NCBI GenBank assembly: GCA_003561025.1
Contig: PWII01000002.1
Span: 1-16,122, forward strand
DNA from: Candidatus Nealsoniibacteriota bacterium
GTDB lineage: Bacteria; Patescibacteriota; Minisyncoccia; Minisyncoccales; PWPS01
DNA: 16,122 nt
Direction of reading: 5' to 3'
Shown here: piece after piece, positions 7,122 through 14,217 of the stretch
Position numbering within the stretch: the first letter of the stretch is position 1
How the letters are laid out: the number at the start of each line of letters is the position of its first letter
The notes under the pieces: generated by a model
What the model saw: only the letters and a program-made list of their open reading frames with translations
Database searches by the model: none
Told to the model about the DNA's origin: nothing
Position numbers and translations under genes: made by a program

Positions 7122-8911
7122 TATTCTTCTTGTGTTGCATTATGTGCCTCTATGTAGTGAAGAACAAAGCTTCTCCAATCAGCATTAGCAGCTATCTTTC
7201 TTGCTTCAATCTTATTTTCTACCCTCTCTCTTCTTCCTGTCTTCATAAATTCATACAAGAAACCATACAGGTCTTCTATAATCTCATCGTCATTTTTTTT
7301 CTCTCTCTCCAAAATATATATTCCGGGCCTATCGCTCCTCGTCTCTAAATTCTTGCGAAACCTTCCAAACCCGGCTAAGTCTGTCGTAACAGAAGATACA
7401 CCCAGTGCTGCCGCTTCAAGCGGTGTATAGCCCCACGGTTCATAAAAACTTGGAAAAACTCCCAAATGACAAGCCTCAAGAGCCTCTTCGTAACTTAAAT
7501 TAGAGAGCACATCGTGCCCTGTGAGATAAATAGGATAATAAATTATCTTAACTCTATCTTCTTCTCTATTTAATAAATCTGCCTTTTTCAAATGATTAAT
7601 AATTTCATCATAAAGAGAATTTAAATGATGCGTTGAAAGCGAAGGACTCTCTCCTTTTTTTTGCATACGGTGAAGTTTTTTTTCTATTTCAAAGATATAG
7701 TCTTCGCTAATTAGATTTTCTTTGGTTAGTTCTTTTCCAGATAAGATGTGATATAGGACTCGCTCTTCTATATCGGGAAGAGTTGAATCAACAGATTCCT
7801 GCAAATCACGAAAATATTCTACATTTTCCAGTAATCCCGGATTTACTCCCCTTACATCGGCAGGAATAAAGAGAAATGCAACTACTGTCTTTTTATCACC
7901 CTCTTCTTTCATCTTCTTGTTCATCTTACCAAGAGAATCAATAAAGACATCTATTCCCTTTGCTCTTAGCTCATTTCTTCCAATAATAAAGTAAAAAAGT
8001 GTCTCTTCAATATCAAAGGTATAATATGGAAAAAAATAAGATGCAACAAAGTCTCTAAGTCTTTTTCGTTGCAAACGATGCTTCACAACAATATCTTCAA
8101 AGCTTAAGAATTTTTCAATATCAAGTCCATTTGGGAGTATATAGTCCGGCTTTCTCCCTAAAAATTTTTCTGCCTCTATTCCTGTTATCTCACTAACTGT
8201 TGTAAATATATTTGCCTCTCTTGCCGATGCTTTCTCTATTGAGTGCTTTGGATAGACTCCATACTTTTTTGCCTCCACCTCTGAGTCAATATCATCTATC
8301 TTGTTATAAAAATTGATACTATGAAAAGCAAGCGTTCTTCCAAGGCTCGTTGCATGAGTTGTAAATACCGTTTTTACTCTCGGTTCATTTTTCTTTAAAT
8401 ATAATAGTCCGGATCCGGAGAGCCATTCATGAAAATGTGCCACAATTCTTTTGCCCTCATATTGTGTAGCAAGTTCTCTAATAAGCCTGCCAGTCGCATA
8501 AGACCAGCAAGTCGGCTCATTATAATCATATCCCGTATTTAGCGAATCAACTCCAAAGTTATCCCAAAGCTCTTTCTTAATCTCATCAACTTTATAAAAA
8601 TAATCGCTAAATTCGATAAGAATTGTTATCGGCTTACCTTTGACAAGCCACCTTCCGTAATGACACCTAATTCCATCTTTTTCCAAGCTTTCAAATACTC
8701 TTCTTATCTCTGACGGAGCCGCTTCTTCCCGAAACTCTCCTCTTGCCTTGTCTTTATAGTACGGCCCTATTAAAAAATAGTTTTCTCCATAGTGATGCAT
8801 CATCTTTTCTGCCTTTGATTCAAGAACTCTATATATACCCCCTACACGATTACAGACCTCAAAGGAGACCTCAAATAATTTATCACATTTTGGACTAATA
8901 TCTTTTAGCAT
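7121..8911 (-). CDS. Glycogen synthase of GT3 (eukaryote-like) type
   Basis: Elongates alpha-1,4-glucan from a nucleotide-glucose donor. The 596-aa protein matches GT3 and not the usual bacterial GT5 GlgA: FEVSFEVCNRVGGIYRV (13-29), YFLIGPYY (45-52), AHFHEW (158-163), FTTHATSLGR (183-192), FTTVSEITGIEAEKFLGRKPD (236-256), LPNGLDIEKF, and FYEPWGYTPLEA (489-500) with the E-x7-E pair E491 and E499. GT3 enzymes of fungi and animals use UDP-glucose and are regulated by glucose-6-phosphate through an Arg cluster; donor and regulation here are unproven. Length is close to the bacterial GT3 norm and shorter than yeast Gsy (about 700). The start ATG (8909-8911) lies inside the end of the GH57 gene (17-base overlap), and its stop overlaps the debranching gene, so the three are made together. 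Confidence 0.94.
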   Translation of the reverse strand: MLKDISPKCDKLFEVSFEVCNRVGGIYRVLESKAEKMMHHYGENYFLIGPYYKDKARGEFREEAAPSEIRRVFESLEKDGIRCHYGRWLVKGKPITILIEFSDYFYKVDEIKKELWDNFGVDSLNTGYDYNEPTCWSYATGRLIRELATQYEGKRIVAHFHEWLSGSGLLYLKKNEPRVKTVFTTHATSLGRTLAFHSINFYNKIDDIDSEVEAKKYGVYPKHSIEKASAREANIFTTVSEITGIEAEKFLGRKPDYILPNGLDIEKFLSFEDIVVKHRLQRKRLRDFVASYFFPYYTFDIEETLFYFIIGRNELRAKGIDVFIDSLGKMNKKMKEEGDKKTVVAFLFIPADVRGVNPGLLENVEYFRDLQESVDSTLPDIEERVLYHILSGKELTKENLISEDYIFEIEKKLHRMQKKGESPSLSTHHLNSLYDEIINHLKKADLLNREEDRVKIIYYPIYLTGHDVLSNLSYEEALEACHLGVFPSFYEPWGYTPLEAAALGVSSVTTDLAGFGRFRKNLETRSDRPGIYILEREKKNDDEIIEDLYGFLYEFMKTGRRERVENKIEARKIAANADWRSFVLHYIEAHNATQEE

Positions 8912-10115
8912 AATTATTTTTATTTATTGCTTTTAATTTTAATTTAAAATCATTTAAGGCATTTATAAAAGAGATAAAAGCATCATATGGAGTGTTGTAG
9001 GGGCTAAAATATCCATGAACGGTTCCATCCCCCATTCCTTTTGTGCTCATATAATAGACTTGGTCGGATGTCTGAAATCTTCTCCAACAATCAATTATGT
9101 TGCTATCTTCCGTGGCGATAACATCATTTTCCAATTCATAGAGTTTTGAGAGTGCATCTCTTTGCATATCATTTCCAATCCATGCAGAAAGATCACGCTC
9201 CATATCAGCCCAAGATGTCGTGTATGGAAAGTCAATCTCGTCTCTTACGGGAAATTTCTTTTCACACTCAGAAAGCATCGAAAAAGAGTTATCTCTTCTT
9301 CTTAAAACTTCCCTCGGAAGAGCTCGTAAAAAATCAAAAATCCCTGTTTCTTCCCATTGATGCTCACCAAAGGTCTCATAATCCATAAATAAATTAACAA
9401 TATCCCCGCTACCATTTATTTTGGATATCCAGCTGGCAAATTTTTCAGCAGTAAGCGGATAACTCTTCCACTCTCTTTGAGAAAAACGAAATGCTATATC
9501 ATCAGAAAGGCGATAATTTTTTAGAAAAAGATTTACTTTCGAACCTTTCGCCTTGTATAAGAAGTTTGGGCTTCTCCATCCCAAAACAGAATCAACTCCT
9601 TCTCCCAGTATTCCTTTAAAGCCCATCTTCTCGGCCTCCTTTGCAATCTCATTGCTATATGCAAGCTCAGTACACCTGAAGATACGTGGCTTAAAAGAAA
9701 ATAGCTCTTCTATCTTTTTCTTGTGCATCAATACTTGTTTCCTAAACTCTTCCTTTGAGTAGAGAAAAGCAAGTGAGTGATAGTATGTCTCGCCCAATAT
9801 TTCAACCCTGCCTGTATCGACTAAATCTCTAAATGTCTCTAGAGATTCCGGAGAATATCTTTCCATCTGTTCTAATACAACTCCTGAAAATGAGAATGTA
9901 AAACGAAATTCGGGATGTTTTTTTAGAAGATCAAGCAGAATTTTGTTTGTCGGAATATAAGACTTTCGAGCAACCTTCTCCATTACAAATCGATTGTTGA
10001 GGTTGTTCTCCCCTTCCTCGCTAAAATATGAAGAATCATTGCCGATATCAAAGAAGCTGAACTTCTTTATTCGATATGGCTGATGAACTTGAAAATAGAA
10101 ACAGACGGAAGGCAT
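8895..10115 (-). CDS. GH57 family alpha-amylase
   Basis: Cleaves internal alpha-1,4 bonds of glucan, or transfers chains; GH57 also contains 4-alpha-glucanotransferases and branching enzymes. The 406-aa length and motif set fit the short alpha-amylase type best. The five conserved regions are present: HQPYR (11-15), GETYYHS (108-114), FRCTELAYSN with nucleophile E150 (146-155), MDYETFGEH with acid D245 (244-252), and TTSWADMERDLSAWIGN (299-315). No signal peptide, so it works in the cytoplasm on stored polymer. It overlaps the glycogen synthase start by 17 bases. It has a good promoter of its own in the 78-base gap behind the GT4 gene, so the GH57-GT3-GH133 trio can be transcribed separately from the upstream genes. 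Confidence 0.93.
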   Translation of the reverse strand: MPSVCFYFQVHQPYRIKKFSFFDIGNDSSYFSEEGENNLNNRFVMEKVARKSYIPTNKILLDLLKKHPEFRFTFSFSGVVLEQMERYSPESLETFRDLVDTGRVEILGETYYHSLAFLYSKEEFRKQVLMHKKKIEELFSFKPRIFRCTELAYSNEIAKEAEKMGFKGILGEGVDSVLGWRSPNFLYKAKGSKVNLFLKNYRLSDDIAFRFSQREWKSYPLTAEKFASWISKINGSGDIVNLFMDYETFGEHQWEETGIFDFLRALPREVLRRRDNSFSMLSECEKKFPVRDEIDFPYTTSWADMERDLSAWIGNDMQRDALSKLYELENDVIATEDSNIIDCWRRFQTSDQVYYMSTKGMGDGTVHGYFSPYNTPYDAFISFINALNDFKLKLKAINKNNYAKRY

Positions 10116-10151
10116 CTTTTATTTTAAATTAATATAATTATCACTTAATTG

Positions 10152-10180
10152 ATTATAGTAAATTATCTAAAATTTTCCAA
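10152..10180 (-). promoter_or_regulatory. Internal promoter in front of the GH57 gene
   Basis: On the minus strand TTGGAA (10175-10180), exactly 17 bases, then a perfect TATAAT (10152-10157). Expected start near 10145, leaving about 30 bases before the ATG at 10115. It is the best sigma-70-type match in the window. It would let the glucan trio be expressed even if the interrupted GT4 gene upstream causes transcriptional polarity. Confidence 0.68.
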
Positions 10181-10193
10181 ATTTTTTATATTG

Positions 10194-10742
10194 TTATGCA
10201 GAGTTATATAAATTTATACACTTTTTGGCAGCAAGATCCCATGTAATATTTTTAACCTCTTCCTTACCACACCCTTTAAGACAATTGCCGAGAGAATCAT
10301 ACTTTATGGCCGAAATAATCTTATTTGCCATCTCATCGATATCCCAAAAATCGACCTTAAGCGCGTGTGACAATACTTCCGATACTCCGGATTGATTAGA
10401 TATGAGGACAGGCGTTCCGTTAACTAACGACTCTAGTGGAGTTATCCCGAATGGCTCGGAAACAGATGGCATAACAAAAAGATCAGAAATTTTATAAACT
10501 TTTCTCAAGGCATCCCCTCTCAAAAATCCGGTAAAAAATACTCTATCAGAGATTCCAAGTCGCGCCACTTCTCTTATTAAGCTATACTCCATATCTCCCG
10601 ATCCGGATATTATAAAATATACATCATCGGTTCTTTCACAGACCTTTTTTGCACTTCGGATAAAATAATCGGGTCCCTTTTGCAAAGTAAGGCGACCTAC
10701 AAATAAGACAATCTTCTTTCCGGCTTCCTTTAATTTATGCAT
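10194..10742 (-). CDS. GT4 glycosyltransferase, C-terminal donor-binding domain (split)
   Basis: A 182-aa second Rossmann domain of a GT-B, family 4 glycosyltransferase. Motifs: VLFVGRLTLQKGPDYFI (12-28, start of domain 2), FIISGSGD, VFFTGFLRGD (68-77), and the sugar-nucleotide site SEPFGITPLE with E96 and E104 (E-x7-E). It is in the same frame as the N-terminal domain gene, separated only by TAG-AGA-AAT before its ATG (10740-10742). Joined, they would make a 405-aa enzyme of normal GT4 length. Alone this half has the donor site but no acceptor domain. It could be the rest of a nonsense-inactivated gene, or the second chain of a two-chain enzyme made by restart. The downstream gap to GH57 is 78 bases. 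Confidence 0.82.
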   Translation of the reverse strand: MHKLKEAGKKIVLFVGRLTLQKGPDYFIRSAKKVCERTDDVYFIISGSGDMEYSLIREVARLGISDRVFFTGFLRGDALRKVYKISDLFVMPSVSEPFGITPLESLVNGTPVLISNQSGVSEVLSHALKVDFWDIDEMANKIISAIKYDSLGNCLKGCGKEEVKNITWDLAAKKCINLYNSA

Positions 10743-10748
10743 ATTTCT

Positions 10749-10751
10749 CTA
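10749..10751 (-). other. In-frame TAG at the GT4 interdomain linker
   Basis: On the minus strand the codons read E-E-G-V, TAG, AGA, AAT, ATG, then H-K-L-K-E-A. Frame is kept across the stop. A CAG (Gln) or TGG (Trp) codon would restore one protein. The stop falls exactly between the two Rossmann domains, and an ATG follows two codons later. TAG ends other genes here (at 1322, 14218 and 15341), so it is a real stop codon. Confidence 0.9.
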
Positions 10752-11411
10752 CACCCCCTCTTCCTCTACAAATTCTATTCCATTATGAACAACCTCTACC
10801 TTATCCGCACTAATTCCATAATGAGTAACGATTATATTTTTTGTAAAGTTGCTAACCGCAATCACTCTGTCTGCCTCCTCCATTCCTCTCTTTTCTATCT
10901 GATAAACCGTTTTATTAATTCCGACCCCACCTCCTCTATCAAATTCTGTTGCATGGACATGAGCAATGAAAGGCTTTCCGCTTATTCTTTTCGCATTTAT
11001 CCCCGCACCAAAAGATAGCCAGTCATGGGCATGAATTATGTCAAATTCTTCTTTTTTGGCGATAAATTTTCCAAAATCCGCATATCTAAAAACCTCTTCA
11101 AAGATATTGTTCTTATATATTCCCCCAAAATCTTCCCCAAATCCAAAAACGGAAGAGCTGTAGCTTTCTTCACCCATATAAGGAGTAAGTAGTGAATTGA
11201 AATTATATTCTTTTACTATATGAGAGTCTTCGGGAAAAATAAATTTTAAAAAATCTGCAGAAAGATTATCACTCAGCTTTTTAGGTAATACGAGCATTAT
11301 CTCCATCTTCTGTTTTGCAAGCGCCTTAGTTAATCCAAAGCAGGCAGTACCAAGTCCTCCGCTATTAAAGGGCGGGAACTCCCATCCGAACATAAGTATT
11401 TTTTTTCTCAT
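10749..11411 (-). CDS. GT4 glycosyltransferase, N-terminal acceptor domain (split)
   Basis: A 220-aa first Rossmann domain of a GT-B glycosyltransferase. It opens with I-L-M-F-G-W-E-F-P-P, then the Gly-rich N-S-G-G-L-G-T loop (16-22) that typifies GT4 and GT5 glucan-type transferases. Further landmarks are DIIHAHDWLSFGAG, AHVHATEFDRGG, and VIAVSNFTKNII followed by VVHNGIE near its end, which marks the domain boundary. The reading frame then meets TAG and resumes as the donor-binding domain. The sugar and acceptor are unknown. The operon position, between a phosphatase and three glycogen enzymes, suggests an alpha-glucan or related role (inference). It follows the HAD gene by 16 bases, and no Shine-Dalgarno is visible before its ATG. 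Confidence 0.85.
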   Translation of the reverse strand: MRKKILMFGWEFPPFNSGGLGTACFGLTKALAKQKMEIMLVLPKKLSDNLSADFLKFIFPEDSHIVKEYNFNSLLTPYMGEESYSSSVFGFGEDFGGIYKNNIFEEVFRYADFGKFIAKKEEFDIIHAHDWLSFGAGINAKRISGKPFIAHVHATEFDRGGGVGINKTVYQIEKRGMEEADRVIAVSNFTKNIIVTHYGISADKVEVVHNGIEFVEEEGV

Positions 11412-11427
11412 TTATATACCAAAAATT

Positions 11428-12039
11428 TTAGAAAGAAAGATAAAGGAGGTCACGAGGCTCTTCTATAAGAATGTCAGGACTTGCCTTTTGTAAGGCTCTT
11501 TTTGAGCTAAGTCCCCACGGAACAGCTACTGTCTTTACTCCTGCCTTTTTCCCAGCCTTTATATCCCTTACTTCATCTCCGATATAAAGAAAAAGCCCTC
11601 CTTTTTTATTTAGTTTTTTAATATCTCTGGCTTTACCAAAGATTCCCGATGTCTCTATAAAATCAAAAAAATCTATATTGTTGCTCTCTAAAAAGGTTTT
11701 TACATTTTCTTTTGAATTTGATGTTAAGATACCTAAAGTAATATCTCTCTCTTTAAGCTCCCTCAATGTCTCATACATCTCCTCTTTCATCTTAACACCA
11801 CTTACTTTCTGGTTCATCTCCTTTTTTATCTTTAAATAAAGAAAAAAAAGTTTGTGTAATGGAACATCTATCTCCTGAAAAACCTCCTCTATCCCCTCCT
11901 CTCTTATCTTTCTTAGAAAAAGACCACTAATTTCTTTTTCCCCACTCCTCTTTAAGACATCATTTAATGTCCCAATAATAAGTGGCAGCGTATCTGCGAT
12001 AGTTCCGTCAAAGTCAAAACAAAATATCTTTTTTGCCAT
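11428..12039 (-). CDS. HAD-superfamily phosphatase (phosphoglycolate phosphatase-like)
   Basis: A 203-aa haloacid-dehalogenase-type hydrolase that probably removes phosphate from a small metabolite. Motif I FDFDGTIADTLP carries nucleophile D9 and acid D11; a helical cap follows (about 15-85). Motif II is GILTSNS, the motif III Lys lies in the IKKLNKK region, and motif IV is YIGDEVRDIKAGKKAG. The order fits subfamily IA (PGP/PGMB-like). I chose ATG 12037-12039: the frame extends 12 codons further to a TTG at 12075, but that would put the start inside the -35 of a good promoter, and the extra residues (Asn/Ile/Tyr/Lys-rich) are not part of the fold. It heads the glucan operon, 16 bases before GT4. 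A sugar-phosphate substrate is plausible but unproven. Confidence 0.88.
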   Translation of the reverse strand: MAKKIFCFDFDGTIADTLPLIIGTLNDVLKRSGEKEISGLFLRKIREEGIEEVFQEIDVPLHKLFFLYLKIKKEMNQKVSGVKMKEEMYETLRELKERDITLGILTSNSKENVKTFLESNNIDFFDFIETSGIFGKARDIKKLNKKGGLFLYIGDEVRDIKAGKKAGVKTVAVPWGLSSKRALQKASPDILIEEPRDLLYLSF

Positions 12040-12047
12040 CTTTTTTA

Positions 12048-12075
12048 AGTATATATAAATATTATTTTTTAGCAA
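12048..12075 (-). promoter_or_regulatory. Promoter giving a leaderless or near-leaderless HAD/GT4 transcript
   Basis: On the minus strand TTGCTA (12070-12075), a 16-base spacer, then TATACT (12048-12053). Only 8 bases separate the -10 from the ATG at 12039, so transcription should begin at or within a couple of bases of the start codon. The layout matches the promoter of the acidic membrane protein (TTGCAT, 16 bases, TATACT). Confidence 0.55.
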
Positions 12076-12097
12076 ATAATTTAATTTAAAAATACTC

Positions 12098-13318
12098 TTA
12101 CTTTACCTCTCCTATTTTTCTTTTTTTTATCTTATAGACAGAGTCTCCAATTTTTGGCTTAAAGTCAACTTTTATACCAACTTCTTCGCCCTTTTTTGCT
12201 TTACTTACTCTCTTCTTATCTTTCTCCATCTCCTTTATAGTTAGATGCTCTACTCCGCTCTTTTCTCCGAAAACGGCAATCTCATCTCCTCTCTCTACTC
12301 TTCCCCTTAGTCTTAAGAGAGCGACTTTAATTTTTGGATAAAAATATACAACTTCACCAACAAATTCTCGATAAGTTCTGCTTGCGGAATTTTCAAATTC
12401 AGCAAAATCCTCAGGTAAGGGCTTCCCTAAATAAAATCCACTTGAAAATCCTCTATTATAGACATCCTCCAATTCTTCCATATATTTTTTAATCTTATCT
12501 TTACTAAGTCTATTATCTATAGCATCTCTATAAATTCTCACCGTCTTTTCTATATATCGTGAGTCTCTATTTCTTCCCTCTATTTTAACTGCACTTATGC
12601 CTAATTTTTTTACCTCTTCCATAAAAGGTAAGACACACAAATCTTTTGCCGACATAACCGTCCCTCTTTCAAGTCTTAACTTATAGCCAAGCTCCTCATC
12701 TTCTATGATATACTTCCTCCTACAAGGATGTAAGCACTCTCCCCTATTTGCAGACCTATTAAATAAGAATTGGCTTGTAAAGCATCTTCCAGAAACAGCA
12801 ACACACATCGCTCCATGAATAAAAACCTCTTTCTCTATTCCTCTTACTTTAGAAATCTCTCGTATTTGATTTAAACTAAGTTCTCTTGCAAGAACAACCC
12901 TCTTTGCTCCCAATTTTTTATAATAAATTAATGCCTTCTTGTTTGAAACCGAAAGTTGAGTAGAAATTATAAAAGGCACCTTGTATCTTTTACAAAGATC
13001 TATTACGGCAAAATCAGAACATATAATTGCATCCACCAAACCACTTGCCTTCTTTATTATCTTTTTTATTTCTATTAGTTCATTATCAAAAAGGATGCTG
13101 TTTAGCGTCAAATAAATTTTTGTTTTTTGCGGATAAGAGTTGGCTGTCTCTCTTATCTTTTTTAAATCCGATAAAAGAAAATGCTTTTTATTTCCGCTCC
13201 GCATCGAAAAACTCTTAAGACCAAAATAGACTGCATCAGCACCTTCCCTGCATGCAGTATTTAGCATACAAAAATCACCAACAGGTGCCATTAATTCAAT
13301 TTTTCTCTTTTTCCCCAT
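12098..13318 (-). CDS. Peptidase U32-family protein, TrhP/UbiU-like
   Basis: A 406-aa U32-family protein. Members once listed as peptidases are now known mainly as prephenate-dependent RNA hydroxylation factors (TrhP for tRNA uridine-34, RlhA for 23S rRNA) or O2-independent ubiquinone hydroxylation factors (UbiU/UbiV), several with an Fe-S cluster. Seen here: N-terminal ELMAPVGD (8-15), ADAVYFG (27-33), the signature HGAMCVAVSGRC (168-179), NRGECLHPCR (191-200), and KIEGRNRD (245-252). Cysteines C172, C179, C195, C199 and C228 are placed as in cluster-binding members. A C-terminal beta domain (about 320-406, FVGEV onward) fits the TrhP length better than the shorter UbiU/UbiV, so tRNA ho5U34 formation is the best guess. 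A hairpin sits 10 bases before the ATG. The HAD gene follows as a separate unit. Confidence 0.85.
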   Translation of the reverse strand: MGKKRKIELMAPVGDFCMLNTACREGADAVYFGLKSFSMRSGNKKHFLLSDLKKIRETANSYPQKTKIYLTLNSILFDNELIEIKKIIKKASGLVDAIICSDFAVIDLCKRYKVPFIISTQLSVSNKKALIYYKKLGAKRVVLARELSLNQIREISKVRGIEKEVFIHGAMCVAVSGRCFTSQFLFNRSANRGECLHPCRRKYIIEDEELGYKLRLERGTVMSAKDLCVLPFMEEVKKLGISAVKIEGRNRDSRYIEKTVRIYRDAIDNRLSKDKIKKYMEELEDVYNRGFSSGFYLGKPLPEDFAEFENSASRTYREFVGEVVYFYPKIKVALLRLRGRVERGDEIAVFGEKSGVEHLTIKEMEKDKKRVSKAKKGEEVGIKVDFKPKIGDSVYKIKKRKIGEVK

Positions 13319-13328
13319 ATCTTATTAG

Positions 13329-13353
13329 AAGAGTAGAGCGATGCTCTACTCTT
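13329..13353 (-). repeat. Near-perfect palindrome just upstream of the U32 gene
   Basis: AAGAGTAGAGC (13329-13339) and GCTCTACTCTT (13343-13353) flank the 3-base loop GAT, an 11-bp stem. It lies between the stop of the transglutaminase-like gene (13364) and the U32 start (13318). On the minus strand it lacks a clean T-run after the stem, so it is a poor classical terminator; it may attenuate, affect U32 translation, or be an operator. Confidence 0.7.
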
Positions 13354-13363
13354 TTGATAATTT

Positions 13364-13978
13364 CTAAAAATTTTTTGTTCTCCAAAACGTAAAGGAAAGA
13401 AATACAATAAAGCCTGTAAAAAGAAGATACTTTTTTTCTTCCGGCATATATTTAATATATGCTTGTGAGAATAAATCAATCGACTCCCTTATCTCAATTT
13501 TTGGTAATTTGAATGTAAAATCGTCTCCTGTAGAAAACATCGCCACCTCCCTGTTCTCATTTCTTCTCTCATTTTTTCCCTCATAATCTATCCATATATG
13601 AGAGGGAGAGAGAGTGGTATTGTACGGAAAATTATAATACTCAAAAGCTGATGCCATTATCACCATTCTTGATTTACAATCTCCTCTTCTTTTTTCCAAG
13701 ACTTCTCCCGCTGTAGGAAAATACCAAGGCATATCATATGTAACCCAATCGTGTTTATACGGAATCTTTTCAATAACAAATTTCTCAATTATTTGCGGAG
13801 AGATAGCTTCAATCTCCTCTAAGAATAGAGAAAGCTCTTCTGCCTCAGGATTTACAGGGATTTTGTATATACGATAGATACTCTTCCCTAAGTTTTGAGG
13901 CTGAGGATAAAGAACAAGTAAAATCCAAAAAAGAAGCCAAACGCCTGCAAAAATAATCTCTCTTCTTTTTGTTTTCAA
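13364..13978 (-). CDS. Membrane-anchored transglutaminase-like protein
   Basis: A 204-aa protein with a transglutaminase-like (papain-fold) core. The catalytic-type triad is visible: C101 in RRGDCKSRM (98-105), H127 in SHIWIDY (126-132) and D131. A hydrophobic helix lies at about 9-24 and another at about 184-198, so the core is held between two membrane segments, probably outside the cytoplasm. The start is TTG at 13976-13978, supported by the only strong Shine-Dalgarno seen in the window (GGGAGGG, 6-base spacing). Bacterial members of this superfamily can be peptidases, crosslinking enzymes or peptidoglycan-related hydrolases; the substrate is not deducible. It follows the DUF6485 gene by 26 bases and precedes the U32 gene. 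Confidence 0.82.
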   Translation of the reverse strand: MKTKRREIIFAGVWLLFWILLVLYPQPQNLGKSIYRIYKIPVNPEAEELSLFLEEIEAISPQIIEKFVIEKIPYKHDWVTYDMPWYFPTAGEVLEKRRGDCKSRMVIMASAFEYYNFPYNTTLSPSHIWIDYEGKNERRNENREVAMFSTGDDFTFKLPKIEIRESIDLFSQAYIKYMPEEKKYLLFTGFIVFLSFTFWRTKNF

Positions 13979-13984
13979 GAAAAA

Positions 13985-13991
13985 CCCTCCC
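13985..13991 (-). promoter_or_regulatory. Strong Shine-Dalgarno that fixes a TTG start
   Basis: GGGAGGG on the minus strand, 6 bases (TTTTTC) before TTG 13978. It settles the non-ATG start of the transglutaminase-like gene. It is notable because most other genes here have no recognisable Shine-Dalgarno. Confidence 0.82.
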
Positions 13992-14004
13992 TTTTGATAA
14001 AATT

Positions 14005-14202
14005 TTAATGAGCTGTTCCCCCTTTACAAAAATTTCCTATTGAACGGTCATACTCCCTCTCTTTTTCTTTTGAAAAAAGACATCCCGGCAGCTCCCCCTT
14101 TTTTCTATGATGCTCAATGCATTCACAACAAATGCCCTTTCTTGGACAACCCTCATACGTACAACTACAATTTTCTAGATTTTTACCTTTTTTGCAGTTC
14201 AT
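14005..14202 (-). CDS. Small Cys-rich protein, DUF6485-like
   Basis: A 65-aa cytoplasmic protein with nine cysteines (3, 12, 14, 19, 25, 26, 28, 41, 59), patterned as C-x-C-x4-C-x5-C-C-x-C followed by an H-H pair and L-P-G-C-L-F. It resembles the DUF6485 family as I recall it (C-x-C-T-Y-x-x-C, R-K-G-x-C-C-x-C-I-x-x-H, E-L-P-x-C, Y-D-R-S-I). The cysteine and histidine spacing suggests a zinc site or small metal cluster (inference). No function is known to me. It lies 15 bases downstream of the HAD gene and 26 bases upstream of the transglutaminase-like gene, probably within one transcript. No Shine-Dalgarno; the leader is AT-rich (TATATTATATTAA before the ATG). Confidence 0.8.
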   Translation of the reverse strand: MNCKKGKNLENCSCTYEGCPRKGICCECIEHHRKKGELPGCLFSKEKEREYDRSIGNFCKGGTAH

Positions 14203-14217
14203 TTAATATAATATACT

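Noticed and set aside
4168..11411. Alternative genetic code (TAA or TAG read as an amino acid) to explain the two interrupted genes
   Set aside because: TAA ends many genes here (for example at 1738 and 10194), TAG ends those at 1322, 14218 and 15341, and TGA ends the pseudouridine synthase. All three behave as stops.
12040..12075. Longer HAD protein starting at TTG 12075
   Set aside because: The TTG overlaps the -35 of a good promoter, and the 12 extra residues do not belong to the HAD fold; ATG 12039 gives the natural start.
13291..13479. Minus-strand 62-codon frame overlapping the end of the transglutaminase-like gene
   Set aside because: It is out of frame with both real genes and runs through the palindrome and the U32 start.
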